Of a stretch of 30,607 nt of DNA, positions 21,937-29,577 are shown piece after piece; position 1 is the first letter of the stretch, and every line of letters begins with the position of its first letter. Source of the stretch: Bacillota bacterium. GTDB lineage: Bacteria; Bacillota; Clostridia; Lachnospirales; Lachnospiraceae. The position numbers and the translations under genes are program-made. The DNA lies in NCBI GenBank assembly GCA_902363515.1, contig CABJAN010000033.1, positions 1 to 30,607 of the forward strand. Direction: 5' to 3'. The notes beneath the pieces are model-generated. The model did no database searches. It worked only from the letters and a program-made list of their open reading frames with translations, and was not told the origin of the DNA.

Positions 21937-23445
21937 ATGTTAGAAGTAAATAAATTTGAGCATGGGACAGATACAACGCATCACACCTCAAAAAGTTTCC
22001 AACAATTGTACGGATCAGAGACAAACCGTTCCTATCGTGCTAATAGTGCAGAGGAAATTTTGGATGATGTAAATAAACTGGCTGCCATGATTCGGGACCA
22101 TCATGAGGTTCAGTGTCCAAGACTTGAGGCACTAGACGATTATATAAAGGCTAGAAATAATGGAATATACAGTGATGATTCCAGGAGAAATGAAAAAGAA
22201 AGAGCAGACCACAGGGCGGCTCATAATTTTGCTAAGGTCATCAATGTATTTGATGTCGGCTACAACACAGGGGTTCCTATCAAAAAAGTGAGTGATGATG
22301 AAAAAATAAATGAAATCATTACAGAATACGATAAGGAAAATGATATTGAAGCTCTGGACAGTGAGCTGTGGCGGGACATGAAAAAGTATGGAAGAGCTTA
22401 CGAACTCCAATACAGAAATAAACAGGATAAAGACAAATCTGTTATTAGTAATGTGTTTGAAACTTTTGTATGTTATGGGTTAGATGTGGAAAGAACACCA
22501 CTTTTTGCAGTACGTTATCCGAGATACAAAGTAGAAACTCAGGAATTTACTACCGTTACTGTTTATACGGATAAAGAGATCATTACATACAAACCTTGCC
22601 AGATGAATGCGCTAAGGCTGGAAGAAGAGAAACGGGAACACCATTATTGGGGAGAAGTGCCGATTACAGAGTATTCGCCGGACAGATATCGCATGAGTGG
22701 ATACGAAGATGTAATCCCACTCATTGATTTATATGATGCAGCGCAATCAGATACCGCTAATTATATGACAGACTTAAATGAGGCAACCATGATTATCACA
22801 GGGAATTTAAACTTAAATAAGTATAAAGTGGATGATTTGGTGAAAATGAAAAAAGCAAATTTAATGCTTTTGACAGAAGGAGTAAACCCAGATGGAAGTA
22901 GATCACAGACAGATGCAAAGTACATCTATAAGCAATATGACGTAACAGGGACGGAAGCTTACAAAGAAAGACTGCAAAAAGATATTCATAAGATTTCCTT
23001 TGTGCCGGATTTAACAGATGATTCTTTTTCTGGAACTCAGTCAGGGGAGGCTATGAAATATAAACTGTTTGGATTTCAGCAGATGGCCAAGACAGGGCAA
23101 AGAGGTTTTAAGAAAGGACTTATGCGGAGATACCGTCTGCTTCTGAATATTAAAAACTATGTAAATGAAGCTGATAATGAAAGTCTTGATAATCTGACAA
23201 TTACATTCACGCCGAATCTTCCAAAAGCTGTATTGGAAGAGTTGAAAACACTTGTCGATTCCGGTATGGAAATTAGCCAGGAAACCCTCATGGGACTTGC
23301 CTCCTTCATTGATGATGTGAAAGCAGAGTTAGAAAAAATCCAGAAAGAGGAAAAAGAAAACGAGCAAGACCCTGTTATGGATTCTATGTTTGGAAATCAG
23401 GTGCGGCAGGATGATGGGGGGCAGAAGTTCAGGGTAAATCATTAA
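21937..23445 (+). CDS. Portal protein, SPP1 gp6-like, with a frame break near its end
   Basis: The dodecameric ring at the unique capsid vertex through which DNA passes. The 502-residue frame starts one base after terL. It is recognisable as an SPP1 gp6-type portal (HRAAHNFAKVINVFDVGYNT, DLYDAAQSDTANYMTDLNEA, FSGTQSGEAMKYKLFGFQQM). The reading frame stops at 23445 after VNH, but the -1 frame continues without a stop to 23591, from a G6 run at 23416-23421. Either a one-base deletion, a sequencing error or frameshifting explains this. Confidence 0.92.
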   Translation: MLEVNKFEHGTDTTHHTSKSFQQLYGSETNRSYRANSAEEILDDVNKLAAMIRDHHEVQCPRLEALDDYIKARNNGIYSDDSRRNEKERADHRAAHNFAKVINVFDVGYNTGVPIKKVSDDEKINEIITEYDKENDIEALDSELWRDMKKYGRAYELQYRNKQDKDKSVISNVFETFVCYGLDVERTPLFAVRYPRYKVETQEFTTVTVYTDKEIITYKPCQMNALRLEEEKREHHYWGEVPITEYSPDRYRMSGYEDVIPLIDLYDAAQSDTANYMTDLNEATMIITGNLNLNKYKVDDLVKMKKANLMLLTEGVNPDGSRSQTDAKYIYKQYDVTGTEAYKERLQKDIHKISFVPDLTDDSFSGTQSGEAMKYKLFGFQQMAKTGQRGFKKGLMRRYRLLLNIKNYVNEADNESLDNLTITFTPNLPKAVLEELKTLVDSGMEISQETLMGLASFIDDVKAELEKIQKEEKENEQDPVMDSMFGNQVRQDDGGQKFRVNH

Positions 23446-23591
23446 ATGGTGCCCAGACACAAAGCCTTATTGCTATTATGTCGCAATTTAGTGCTGGAAC
23501 TCTTTCGGAAGGACAGGCAGTAAATTTGATATCTACAGCAATTGGAATTAACAAAGATGAGGCAAGGGCAATATTAGATGGAGAATTATAA
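23418..23591 (+). pseudogene. Out-of-frame C-terminal part of the portal gene
   Basis: From the G6 run, the -1 frame reads GAEVQGKSLNGAQTQSLIAI, then MSQFSAGTLSEGQAVNLIST, AIGINKDEARAILDGEL and stops at 23591, with the next gene starting at 23592. This tail is a familiar C-terminus of portals of this type, so it belongs to the portal. Adding one G would give a portal of about 550 residues. Confidence 0.85.
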
Positions 23592-25004
23592 ATGAGTTCA
23601 CAGGAATACTGGAAAAAAAGAGAAACAGCCCAGCAAAGGAAAAATATCAGGGATGATGCAGCATATCAAAAGCAGATAGCAGAAATTCACCAGAACATGT
23701 TAGACGAAATCCAGAAGGAAATTAATGGGTTTTATGTCCGATATGCGAAGAAGGAAGGAATTACCATTGCGGAAGCCAAGAAACGTGCATCTAAACTAGA
23801 TATTGAAGAATATGCTAGGAAAGCTAAGAAGTATGTGGCGGAAAAGGATTTCTCAGATAAAGCCAATGAAGAGATGCGCCTTTATAACCTTACCATGAAA
23901 GTGAATCGCCTGGAACTGTTAAAGGCCAAGATTGGACTGGAACTGGTCAGTGGATTTGATGAACTGGAAAAGCTTCTGGGAGAAAAATTAACAGAAAAGA
24001 CATTGGAGGAGCTGGAAAGACAGGCTGGAATTCTTGGAAAATCCATACAGGACAATGCTAAAGCGGCACATGCTATTGTAAATGCTTCTTTCCACAATGC
24101 AACCTTTTCAGACCGTATCTGGATGTACCAGGATATGCTAAAGGCAGATTTATCAAAACTACTGCAGCAGAACATCATACAGGGAAAGCATCCCAGAGAG
24201 CTTGCTACACATCTTAGAAAGCGTTTTGGAGTAAGCCAATTCAATGCAGAACGTCTTATGATTACAGAGTCTGCCAGAATACAGACAGAAGCCCAGAAGC
24301 AATCCCTGGAAAGGAACGGGTTTGAATATTACGAATACATAGCCTGTGGCAAGAGCGATGTATGTGAAATCTGCAAAAGCCTGGATGGAAAACATTTTAA
24401 AGTCAAAGATATGATGATTGGCGAGAATGCTCCTCCTATGCATCCTTTTTGTCATTGTTCTACAGCGGCATGGGAAGATAACGAAGAGTATGAGGCATGG
24501 ATGGATTTTCTGGACAAGGGTGGTACTACTGCTGAATGGGAGAAATTGAAAAAGAAAGGGAAAATCATTGCAAAGCAAGTTGATTCTGATATAATGATTC
24601 CATCAGGTGCAAAAGAGGTAGCAGATGTGCATACAGTAGGAAAAATTGATAAAGAAATTTACAAATGCATTACAAAGGATATTGTGACGGATGAAGTTAT
24701 TATTACAGATAACCAGATTCAACATATTAAAGACAGACATCCAAATGATTATGAAAGATTTTCCTCTTATTTTGAGGAGATAGTTGCCAGTCCTGATTAT
24801 ATCATAGAAGCCAATAAACCAAGCACAGCGTTAGTTTTAAAAGAAATAAAAGTGGCTCAGGAGGTATTCAAAACGGTGATTCGTTTGGCAACGTCTCAAG
24901 ATAATCCAAAATACAAGAATTCAATCATCACGTTTATGAAAATAGACGAAAAAGAGTGGAAAAGATTATTGAGGAACAAGAAAATTCTTTACAAGAGGGA
25001 ATAA
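23592..25004 (+). CDS. Minor head protein fused to a PBECR-like nuclease domain
   Basis: A 470-residue two-part protein. The N-terminal part (about 1-310) is an SPP1 gp7-type head morphogenesis protein: ESARIQTEAQKQSLERNGFE, then CGKSDVCEICKSLDGK and MHPFCHCSTAAW, a likely metal-binding set of Cys/His. The C-terminal part (about 345-470: VGKIDKEIYKCITKDIVTDE, QHIKDRHPNDYERF, LATSQDNPKYKNSIITF, RNKKILYKRE) resembles the phage Barnase-EndoU-ColicinE5/D-RelE-like nucleases. The His residues of IQHIKDRHP may be catalytic. Such a domain could be injected with the genome and act on host RNA. Confidence 0.88.
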   Translation: MSSQEYWKKRETAQQRKNIRDDAAYQKQIAEIHQNMLDEIQKEINGFYVRYAKKEGITIAEAKKRASKLDIEEYARKAKKYVAEKDFSDKANEEMRLYNLTMKVNRLELLKAKIGLELVSGFDELEKLLGEKLTEKTLEELERQAGILGKSIQDNAKAAHAIVNASFHNATFSDRIWMYQDMLKADLSKLLQQNIIQGKHPRELATHLRKRFGVSQFNAERLMITESARIQTEAQKQSLERNGFEYYEYIACGKSDVCEICKSLDGKHFKVKDMMIGENAPPMHPFCHCSTAAWEDNEEYEAWMDFLDKGGTTAEWEKLKKKGKIIAKQVDSDIMIPSGAKEVADVHTVGKIDKEIYKCITKDIVTDEVIITDNQIQHIKDRHPNDYERFSSYFEEIVASPDYIIEANKPSTALVLKEIKVAQEVFKTVIRLATSQDNPKYKNSIITFMKIDEKEWKRLLRNKKILYKRE

Positions 25005-25033
25005 TCAATGTATTATAGAAGTATGATAAGAAC

Positions 25034-25137
25034 AGAGCTCTTTGAGGTGGAAGATTTCGTGCGGTCCACACGCCGCCGGTACTGACAGGGAAAATCCCGA
25101 GAGATGCAGGAGAAGCGCACGCCTGCCAAAGAGTTCT
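25034..25137 (+). ncRNA. GC-rich pseudoknotted RNA, HEARO/omega-RNA-like, without its protein gene
   Basis: This GC-rich segment lies in an AT-rich gap. The outer stem pairs 25034-25044 with 25127-25137 over 11 base pairs. Inside are hairpins 25047-25051/25065-25069 (or 25061-25064/25073-25076), 25088-25091/25095-25098 and 25106-25110/25122-25126. CGTGCG (25058-25063) can pair with CGCACG (25116-25121) in the loop of the last hairpin, a pseudoknot. ATGA lies at 25023-25026. The fold and insertion after ATGA recall HEARO, the guide RNA of IsrB/IscB proteins; no such protein follows. The fold is solid, the family name tentative. Confidence 0.6.
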
Positions 25138-25171
25138 AGTTCTTTGATAGAATATTTTTATATAGTTTTCT

Positions 25172-25205
25172 ATACCATCAGTTAGAAATGGCTGGTGGTA
25201 TTTTT
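25172..25205 (+). terminator. Terminator after the structured RNA
   Basis: ATACCATCAG (25172-25181) pairs with CTGGTGGTAT (25192-25201), followed by T residues. It would end the late transcript after the minor head gene or end the structured RNA. Confidence 0.85.
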
Positions 25206-25238
25206 ATGCTCATAGTAGTTTTGACTGAAATATTATAG

Positions 25239-25244
25239 TATAAT
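25239..25244 (+). promoter_or_regulatory. Possible -10 of the cargo gene 25271-26044
   Basis: TATAAT lies 27 bases before the start codon. The nearest TTGACT (25220-25225) is only 13 bases upstream, so the -35 is unclear. A separate promoter is expected because a terminator lies directly before it. Confidence 0.4.
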
Positions 25245-25270
25245 TTGATAAAAAATATGGAGGGATTATT

Positions 25271-26044
25271 ATGGGCGAAAGATTAAATAATCTGATAGAT
25301 TCTGCAAAAGGAGAACTTGGAAAGATATTGATGGAGGAAGCTGGTCCAGCAATAGCTGCAGAGATGGTAAAAGGTACGGCAGTTGAAATTATTGGTGAGG
25401 CAGCAGGAATAGTAATACCGGGAGTTGGTAATATGATGTTATCATATAAACAAAAGAAATTAGAAAAAAATTATGAACTGTATATATCCAAAATTGTTGA
25501 AAATCAAGATGCAATAAATGCGCGGCTTGAGAAACTGGAAGAGGAAAAGAAAAAAGAAATTCAATCGAATTATTTTGGATTAATCGCAGATTATGCTTCC
25601 CAAGAAAAGCAACAGGAAAAGATGAATTATATTGTAAATGGTTTTATAAATGTAACAGGAAATGTTCTGTCACAAGAAGATACGATCCTTATGTATTATG
25701 ATACTCTGGAACAATTAACAATTTTGGATTTGAGAGTGTTAAGGCTTTATATCGCATGTGATGAAGATGTGCAAACAATTATGGAAGATTACAAGCTGGA
25801 TTATTCACAGTTAGGTATGATTAAGGAAAAATTATCCAGGTTAGGACTTTTAGAAAGCAAAAATGATTTGGATATGGATGAGAATATGAGGAATGTCGCT
25901 CAGTACTTAGAAGATGTGACGAAGGGAAAGAAGAATCCTAAGTTAAAACGTCTGAAAAGAATCAGTAAATTTGAATCTTACAGACTTACCTCTTATGGAC
26001 GAAAGTTATACCAGTTTTTTTCTGGTATTATTGATACAGAATAA
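25271..26044 (+). CDS. Unknown cargo protein in the head gene cluster
   Basis: A 257-residue protein. The N-terminal region has a glycine-rich hydrophobic stretch (VEIIGEAAGIVIPGVGNMML, about 37-56) that could insert in or lie on a membrane, then a coiled coil (about 60-100) and a C-terminal part with a winged-helix-like pattern (YKLDYSQLGMIKEKLSRLGL, then a wing near LTSYGRKLYQFF). No family is recognised. GGAGG precedes ATG. It is flanked by two terminators and lies between minor head and protease genes where phages rarely carry anything, so it is likely cargo. An immunity function toward the upstream nuclease domain is only a thought. Confidence 0.75.
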   Translation: MGERLNNLIDSAKGELGKILMEEAGPAIAAEMVKGTAVEIIGEAAGIVIPGVGNMMLSYKQKKLEKNYELYISKIVENQDAINARLEKLEEEKKKEIQSNYFGLIADYASQEKQQEKMNYIVNGFINVTGNVLSQEDTILMYYDTLEQLTILDLRVLRLYIACDEDVQTIMEDYKLDYSQLGMIKEKLSRLGLLESKNDLDMDENMRNVAQYLEDVTKGKKNPKLKRLKRISKFESYRLTSYGRKLYQFFSGIIDTE

Positions 26045-26051
26045 GTTTTAG

Positions 26052-26082
26052 AACACTGCCTGAGAAATTAGGCGGTGTTTTT
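26052..26082 (+). terminator. Terminator after the cargo gene
   Basis: AACACTGCCT (26052-26061) pairs with AGGCGGTGTT (26070-26079), followed by T residues. It lies 27 bases before the protease gene. Confidence 0.88.
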
Positions 26083-26108
26083 ATGCCCATTTTTAGGGAA
26101 AGGCGGTG

Positions 26109-26402
26109 ATGTATTTGATTGTAGTAAAAATCCGTGAAAATAGCTTGATTATAGATGGCCATGCAGGATATGAGGAAAAAGGAAAAGATATTGTATGTGC
26201 AGGAGTGACAGCCCTTACGCAAACCTTGGTGAAATCCATAGAGGATTTGACCGAGGACAAAATAGAATATGATATCTCGCCCGGAAGGGCTGATATAAAG
26301 TATGGGAATCTTTCAGAGAAAGCAAAAACTCTGGTGGATTCCTTTTTCATTGGCATATGCATGATTGTGGATGAATTTCCAGACCATGTAAAAATTGTTT
26401 GA
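26109..26402 (+). CDS. Prp-like cysteine protease, probable prohead protease
   Basis: A 97-residue homologue of ribosomal-processing cysteine protease Prp. His18 in GHAGYEEKGKDIVCAGV and Cys30 are 12 residues apart, the same spacing as His22 and Cys34 in the staphylococcal enzyme. Host Prp removes the N-terminus of ribosomal protein L27 after a Q-F-F-A-type motif and, in staphylococcal phage 80alpha, also cleaves capsid and scaffold. Here the gene is next to scaffold and capsid, both with QLFA near the N-terminus. GTG 26106 is possible; ATG 26109 fits AAAGG better. Confidence 0.88.
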   Translation: MYLIVVKIRENSLIIDGHAGYEEKGKDIVCAGVTALTQTLVKSIEDLTEDKIEYDISPGRADIKYGNLSEKAKTLVDSFFIGICMIVDEFPDHVKIV

Positions 26403-26414
26403 AAGGAGAAAAAG

Positions 26415-26987
26415 ATGCGTAACAAAGTATTCAGAACTATGTTGCAGTTATTTGCAGAGGAACCAGGAGGAGACCCAGTCCCACCAAACCCAGACCCGGA
26501 GGATAAACCGGAAGTAACAGATCCAGAGACCCCGCCTGCTCCTGAGGCAAAATATACCGAAGAGGATATTGAGCGTATGAGAAAGGAATGGGAGAAGAGC
26601 GCAAAGGCGGCAGAAGAAGAGGCAAAGAAACTTGCCAAAATGAATGCCCAGGAGAAAGCAGACTATAAAAATAAGCAGTTGGAAGATAAGATTGCAGAAC
26701 TGGAAAATGAGAAAGCTTTATCCAATATGAGGGATGAAGCGAGAAAAATGCTGTCTGAAAAGAACATCAATATCTCAGATGAGTTACTTGCTTTTATGGT
26801 ATCGAAGGATGCCGGGGAAACAAAAAAAGCAGTAGATTCCTTTGTGGAGCTTTTTAATGCAGCAGTAAATGAGGCGGTAAAAGGAAAAGCCCGCCAGGAA
26901 ACGCCCAAGGATGGTGGCGGATTTTCTGCATCCAAAGCAAGCTTAGGAATCGGAGATATGGCAAGAGAAGCAAGAATTATTAAATAG
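26415..26987 (+). CDS. Capsid scaffold protein
   Basis: A 190-residue scaffold. An N-terminal Prp-type motif MLQLFA (ending at Ala14) precedes a Pro/Asp/Glu-rich linker, a long Glu/Lys/Ala coiled coil (about 55-105) and a C-terminal basic end MAREARIIK that would contact capsid. Order protease, scaffold, capsid is standard. It should be cleaved and leave the capsid before DNA entry. Confidence 0.9.
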   Translation: MRNKVFRTMLQLFAEEPGGDPVPPNPDPEDKPEVTDPETPPAPEAKYTEEDIERMRKEWEKSAKAAEEEAKKLAKMNAQEKADYKNKQLEDKIAELENEKALSNMRDEARKMLSEKNINISDELLAFMVSKDAGETKKAVDSFVELFNAAVNEAVKGKARQETPKDGGGFSASKASLGIGDMAREARIIK

Positions 26988-27002
26988 TGGAGGTAAAATA
27001 AC

Positions 27003-28202
27003 ATGAACAAAAATAGAAAGTATGGAATGCAGTTATTTGCACAGACGATCAACCCAGACAACGTAACCATGTACGAACAGAAAGATGGCACTATCCCAGA
27101 GAAATATAATAAATTGATTTTAAAAGAAATCATCAACAACAGCAAAGTGATGCAGCTTGCGAAGTATGAGGAAATGGATGGGAAAGAGAAAGAATTTGAA
27201 TATTTTGCCAAAGGCCCTGGAGCTTACTGGGTAGGTGAAGGTGAAAAAATCCAGACCTCTAAACCACAGTGGATGAAAGCTAAGATGGTTGCTAAGAAGT
27301 TGGGTGTTATCATCCCATGTTCCAGAGAGTTTTTGCATTACAAAATGTCTGATTTCTTTGAGCAGATGAAGCCAAAGATTGCAGAAGCTTTCCATCAGAA
27401 ATTTGATGATGCAGCTATCCGAAATATAGATAATCCATTTCCTCAGTCTTTGGAAGAATCTGCAGTAGCAGCAGGCAATGTGATTAGTGGAGGTATTAAC
27501 TACGATAATATCCTTTCCATGGAAGATGCATTAAACGATGCGGATTACGATGTAAATGCATTTATTTCTACCAAAAAGAATCGTAGTACACTTCGCAATG
27601 TACATAAAATTGAAAATGGAGTAATTGTGGAAAGCCTGTATGACAGAGGTGCTAATACTATTGACGGACTCCCGGTTGTGGATCTGAAAGGTATGGCAAA
27701 AGGAAACCTCTATGCAGGAGATTTCGATTATATGTACTATGGAATCCCGTTTGGTATGTCTTATAAGCTGGATGAATCCGCACAGTTATCTACACTGAAA
27801 AATGAGGATGGTACACCGGTGAACCTGTTTGAACAGGAATTAGTAGCCCTTAGAGTCACTATGGATGTAGGATTTATGATTGTAAAAGATGAAGCTTTTG
27901 CAAAATTAGAAAAGGAAGAATCCAAGCTGGGAAAACTTACGGTTCAGTCTGCAGCAGGTACTGAGAAGGGAGATACTAAAATTACTGTAACTCCTTCAAA
28001 GACAGGTGGAAATACATACAAGTATAAAATTTCTGAAGAAGAAGTGAGTGTTGCATATGGACAGAATGTAAAGACATGGTCTGTGTGGGATGGAACTGCA
28101 GATATTACTGCAGAAGCAGGAAAAAACATTACTGTAGTGGAGTGTAATGCAGAGTACCAGGCAATGAAAGCAGGAACAGCTGTTGTAACAGCGAAAGCCT
28201 AA
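27003..28202 (+). CDS. Major capsid protein, HK97 fold, with C-terminal domain
   Basis: A 399-residue HK97-type capsid subunit. An N-terminal MQLFA (ending at Ala13) is a Prp-type site, so the mature chain probably starts at Gln14. The core (about 20-310) shows WVGEGEKIQTSKPQWMKAKM, LGVIIPCSREFLHYKMSDF and VTMDVGFMIVKDEAFAKL. A C-terminal beta-rich domain (about 315-399; KLTVQSAAGTEKGDTKITV, then AYGQNVKTW) resembles an Ig-like surface decoration. GGAGG precedes ATG. Confidence 0.94.
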   Translation: MNKNRKYGMQLFAQTINPDNVTMYEQKDGTIPEKYNKLILKEIINNSKVMQLAKYEEMDGKEKEFEYFAKGPGAYWVGEGEKIQTSKPQWMKAKMVAKKLGVIIPCSREFLHYKMSDFFEQMKPKIAEAFHQKFDDAAIRNIDNPFPQSLEESAVAAGNVISGGINYDNILSMEDALNDADYDVNAFISTKKNRSTLRNVHKIENGVIVESLYDRGANTIDGLPVVDLKGMAKGNLYAGDFDYMYYGIPFGMSYKLDESAQLSTLKNEDGTPVNLFEQELVALRVTMDVGFMIVKDEAFAKLEKEESKLGKLTVQSAAGTEKGDTKITVTPSKTGGNTYKYKISEEEVSVAYGQNVKTWSVWDGTADITAEAGKNITVVECNAEYQAMKAGTAVVTAKA

Positions 28203-28214
28203 GAAGGTGTATGG

Positions 28215-28544
28215 ATGCTTAAAAAATTAAAGCAGATGATTGGACTTTTAGAAGAAGATGAATCCATGGACGATAAATTGTCCTGGATTCTTGATTCTAC
28301 ACAATCCAGACTTAAGGTGCTTCTTGGAGGTGTAGAGCCTGGAAATGATTTGGAATACATTGTAATTGAAGTCTCCATTGCCAGATATAATCGAATTGGT
28401 TCAGAAGGGCTTTCTACTCATACGGTAGAAGGAGAAAGCCAGAATTTCCAAGAATCTGATTTTGCGGCTTATATGGACGATATACGGGCATATAAAGAAG
28501 CCCACAACCAGGATGAGGCAAAAGGAGGGATTCTCTGGATATGA
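28215..28544 (+). CDS. Head-tail connector protein
   Basis: A 109-residue protein of the phage gp6/gp15-like connector group: helical opening LKQMIGLLEEDESMDDKLSW, then ARYNRIGSEGLSTHTVEGES and a C-terminal helix. It binds below the portal. Its stop overlaps the next start (ATGA). Confidence 0.85.
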   Translation: MLKKLKQMIGLLEEDESMDDKLSWILDSTQSRLKVLLGGVEPGNDLEYIVIEVSIARYNRIGSEGLSTHTVEGESQNFQESDFAAYMDDIRAYKEAHNQDEAKGGILWI

Positions 28545-28855
28545 GATACGATACACCAGTCTATTTCCAGGAAATCATTCCTGGAACGTATGACCCAGAA
28601 ACCGGAGATTACAGGGAAGATACGATACAGGAGACAAAACGCCCGGCATCTGTTATGAACACAGGGGAAGAGACGTTAAAGTTACTCTATGGCAGTATCA
28701 AACAAGGAAGCCTTACTATTCAGCTTCAAAATCATTATAACGCCCCGTTCAGTCGCATACGCATTGGAGAGACTATCTACCAGGTAGATGTCTCCAGGAA
28801 GCTTAGGGTAAAGCATACGTTTATTGTATCGGAGGTGCAGGGATGCCAAAAGTAA
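28541..28855 (+). CDS. Head closure protein
   Basis: A 104-residue protein of the SPP1 gp16-like head-closure group, with beta strands ending in IRIGETIYQVDVSRKLRVKH and TFIVSEVQG. It seals the connector after packaging. It overlaps the previous gene by four bases and the next by 13. Confidence 0.83.
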   Translation: MRYDTPVYFQEIIPGTYDPETGDYREDTIQETKRPASVMNTGEETLKLLYGSIKQGSLTIQLQNHYNAPFSRIRIGETIYQVDVSRKLRVKHTFIVSEVQGCQK

Positions 28856-29178
28856 AGATTGTAGGCGTGGAAAAGCTGCAAAAGAAACTGAGAAGAAATG
28901 TAGCTATGGAGGATGTAAAGAAAGTAGTGCGCCACAACGGAGCGGAGATGCAGGCAAAAGCTCAGAGAAATGCTCCTATTGACACAGGTAACTTGCGTAG
29001 AAGCGTAGGACTGGAAATACGAGACAACGGTTTAACCGCAGAATCCGAAGCAACAGCAGAATACGCAGGATATGTGGAATATGGAACCAGATATATGAAG
29101 GCACAGCCTTATATGAGGCCAGCTTTTGAGGAGCAGAAGACGAAGTTTCGAAATGACATGAAGAAATTAACGAGGTGA
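28843..29178 (+). CDS. HK97 gp10-like neck or tail completion protein
   Basis: A 111-residue protein with the family signature AKAQRNAPIDTGNLRRSVG and EYAGYVEYGTRYMKAQPYMR, followed by PAFEEQK. HK97 gp10 proteins connect head and tail. Complete. Confidence 0.9.
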   Translation: MPKVKIVGVEKLQKKLRRNVAMEDVKKVVRHNGAEMQAKAQRNAPIDTGNLRRSVGLEIRDNGLTAESEATAEYAGYVEYGTRYMKAQPYMRPAFEEQKTKFRNDMKKLTR

Positions 29179-29182
29179 CGCC

Positions 29183-29566
29183 ATGGATCAACAGCAGGAA
29201 ATCTTCACAGAATTATTATTAAGAATCAAAGCATTGGGATATGACGTATTTGACGGGGAACTTCCACCAGCAAATACACCATATCCTTTTGTATATCTTG
29301 GGGATATGCAGCAGACAGACCGTAATACAAAATCAGAGGTTATTGGCAGCGCATTCCCTTCTATCCATATCTGGCACAGCAGCCCTAAGAAACGGGGAAC
29401 AGTATCAAACATGCTGCAGGAAATAAAAGTTGTGTGCCGGCGGATAGAAAAAGCCAAGAATTACGCCTGGTTTGTAAGGAATATGAACCAGAGAATTATT
29501 ACAGACACAACAACCAAAACTCCGCTTCTTCATGGAATCCTGGAAGTGGAGTTTGCTTTTAGCTAG
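29183..29566 (+). CDS. Tail terminator or tail completion protein
   Basis: A 127-residue protein with ALGYDVFDGELPPANTPYPF and YLGDMQQTDRNTKSE, followed by IWHSSPKKRG, and a strand-rich end. This matches minor tail completion proteins, which end the tail tube. Its position between neck and tail tube supports this. Confidence 0.83.
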   Translation: MDQQQEIFTELLLRIKALGYDVFDGELPPANTPYPFVYLGDMQQTDRNTKSEVIGSAFPSIHIWHSSPKKRGTVSNMLQEIKVVCRRIEKAKNYAWFVRNMNQRIITDTTTKTPLLHGILEVEFAFS

Positions 29567-29577
29567 GAGGACACAGT

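Noticed and set aside
25081..25100. FMN- or cobalamin-riboswitch-like string (CAGGGAAAATCCC)
   Set aside because: Only the small hairpin is similar; other conserved blocks and a metabolic gene downstream are missing.
25034..25137. Self-cleaving ribozyme (hammerhead or HDV-like)
   Set aside because: The CTGANGA and CGAAA core of hammerheads is absent, and the helices do not fit the nested double pseudoknot of HDV-like ribozymes.
26093..26638. Minus-strand frame of 181 codons opposite the protease and scaffold genes
   Set aside because: Ser-rich shadow of the charged scaffold gene; the plus-strand genes are well supported.
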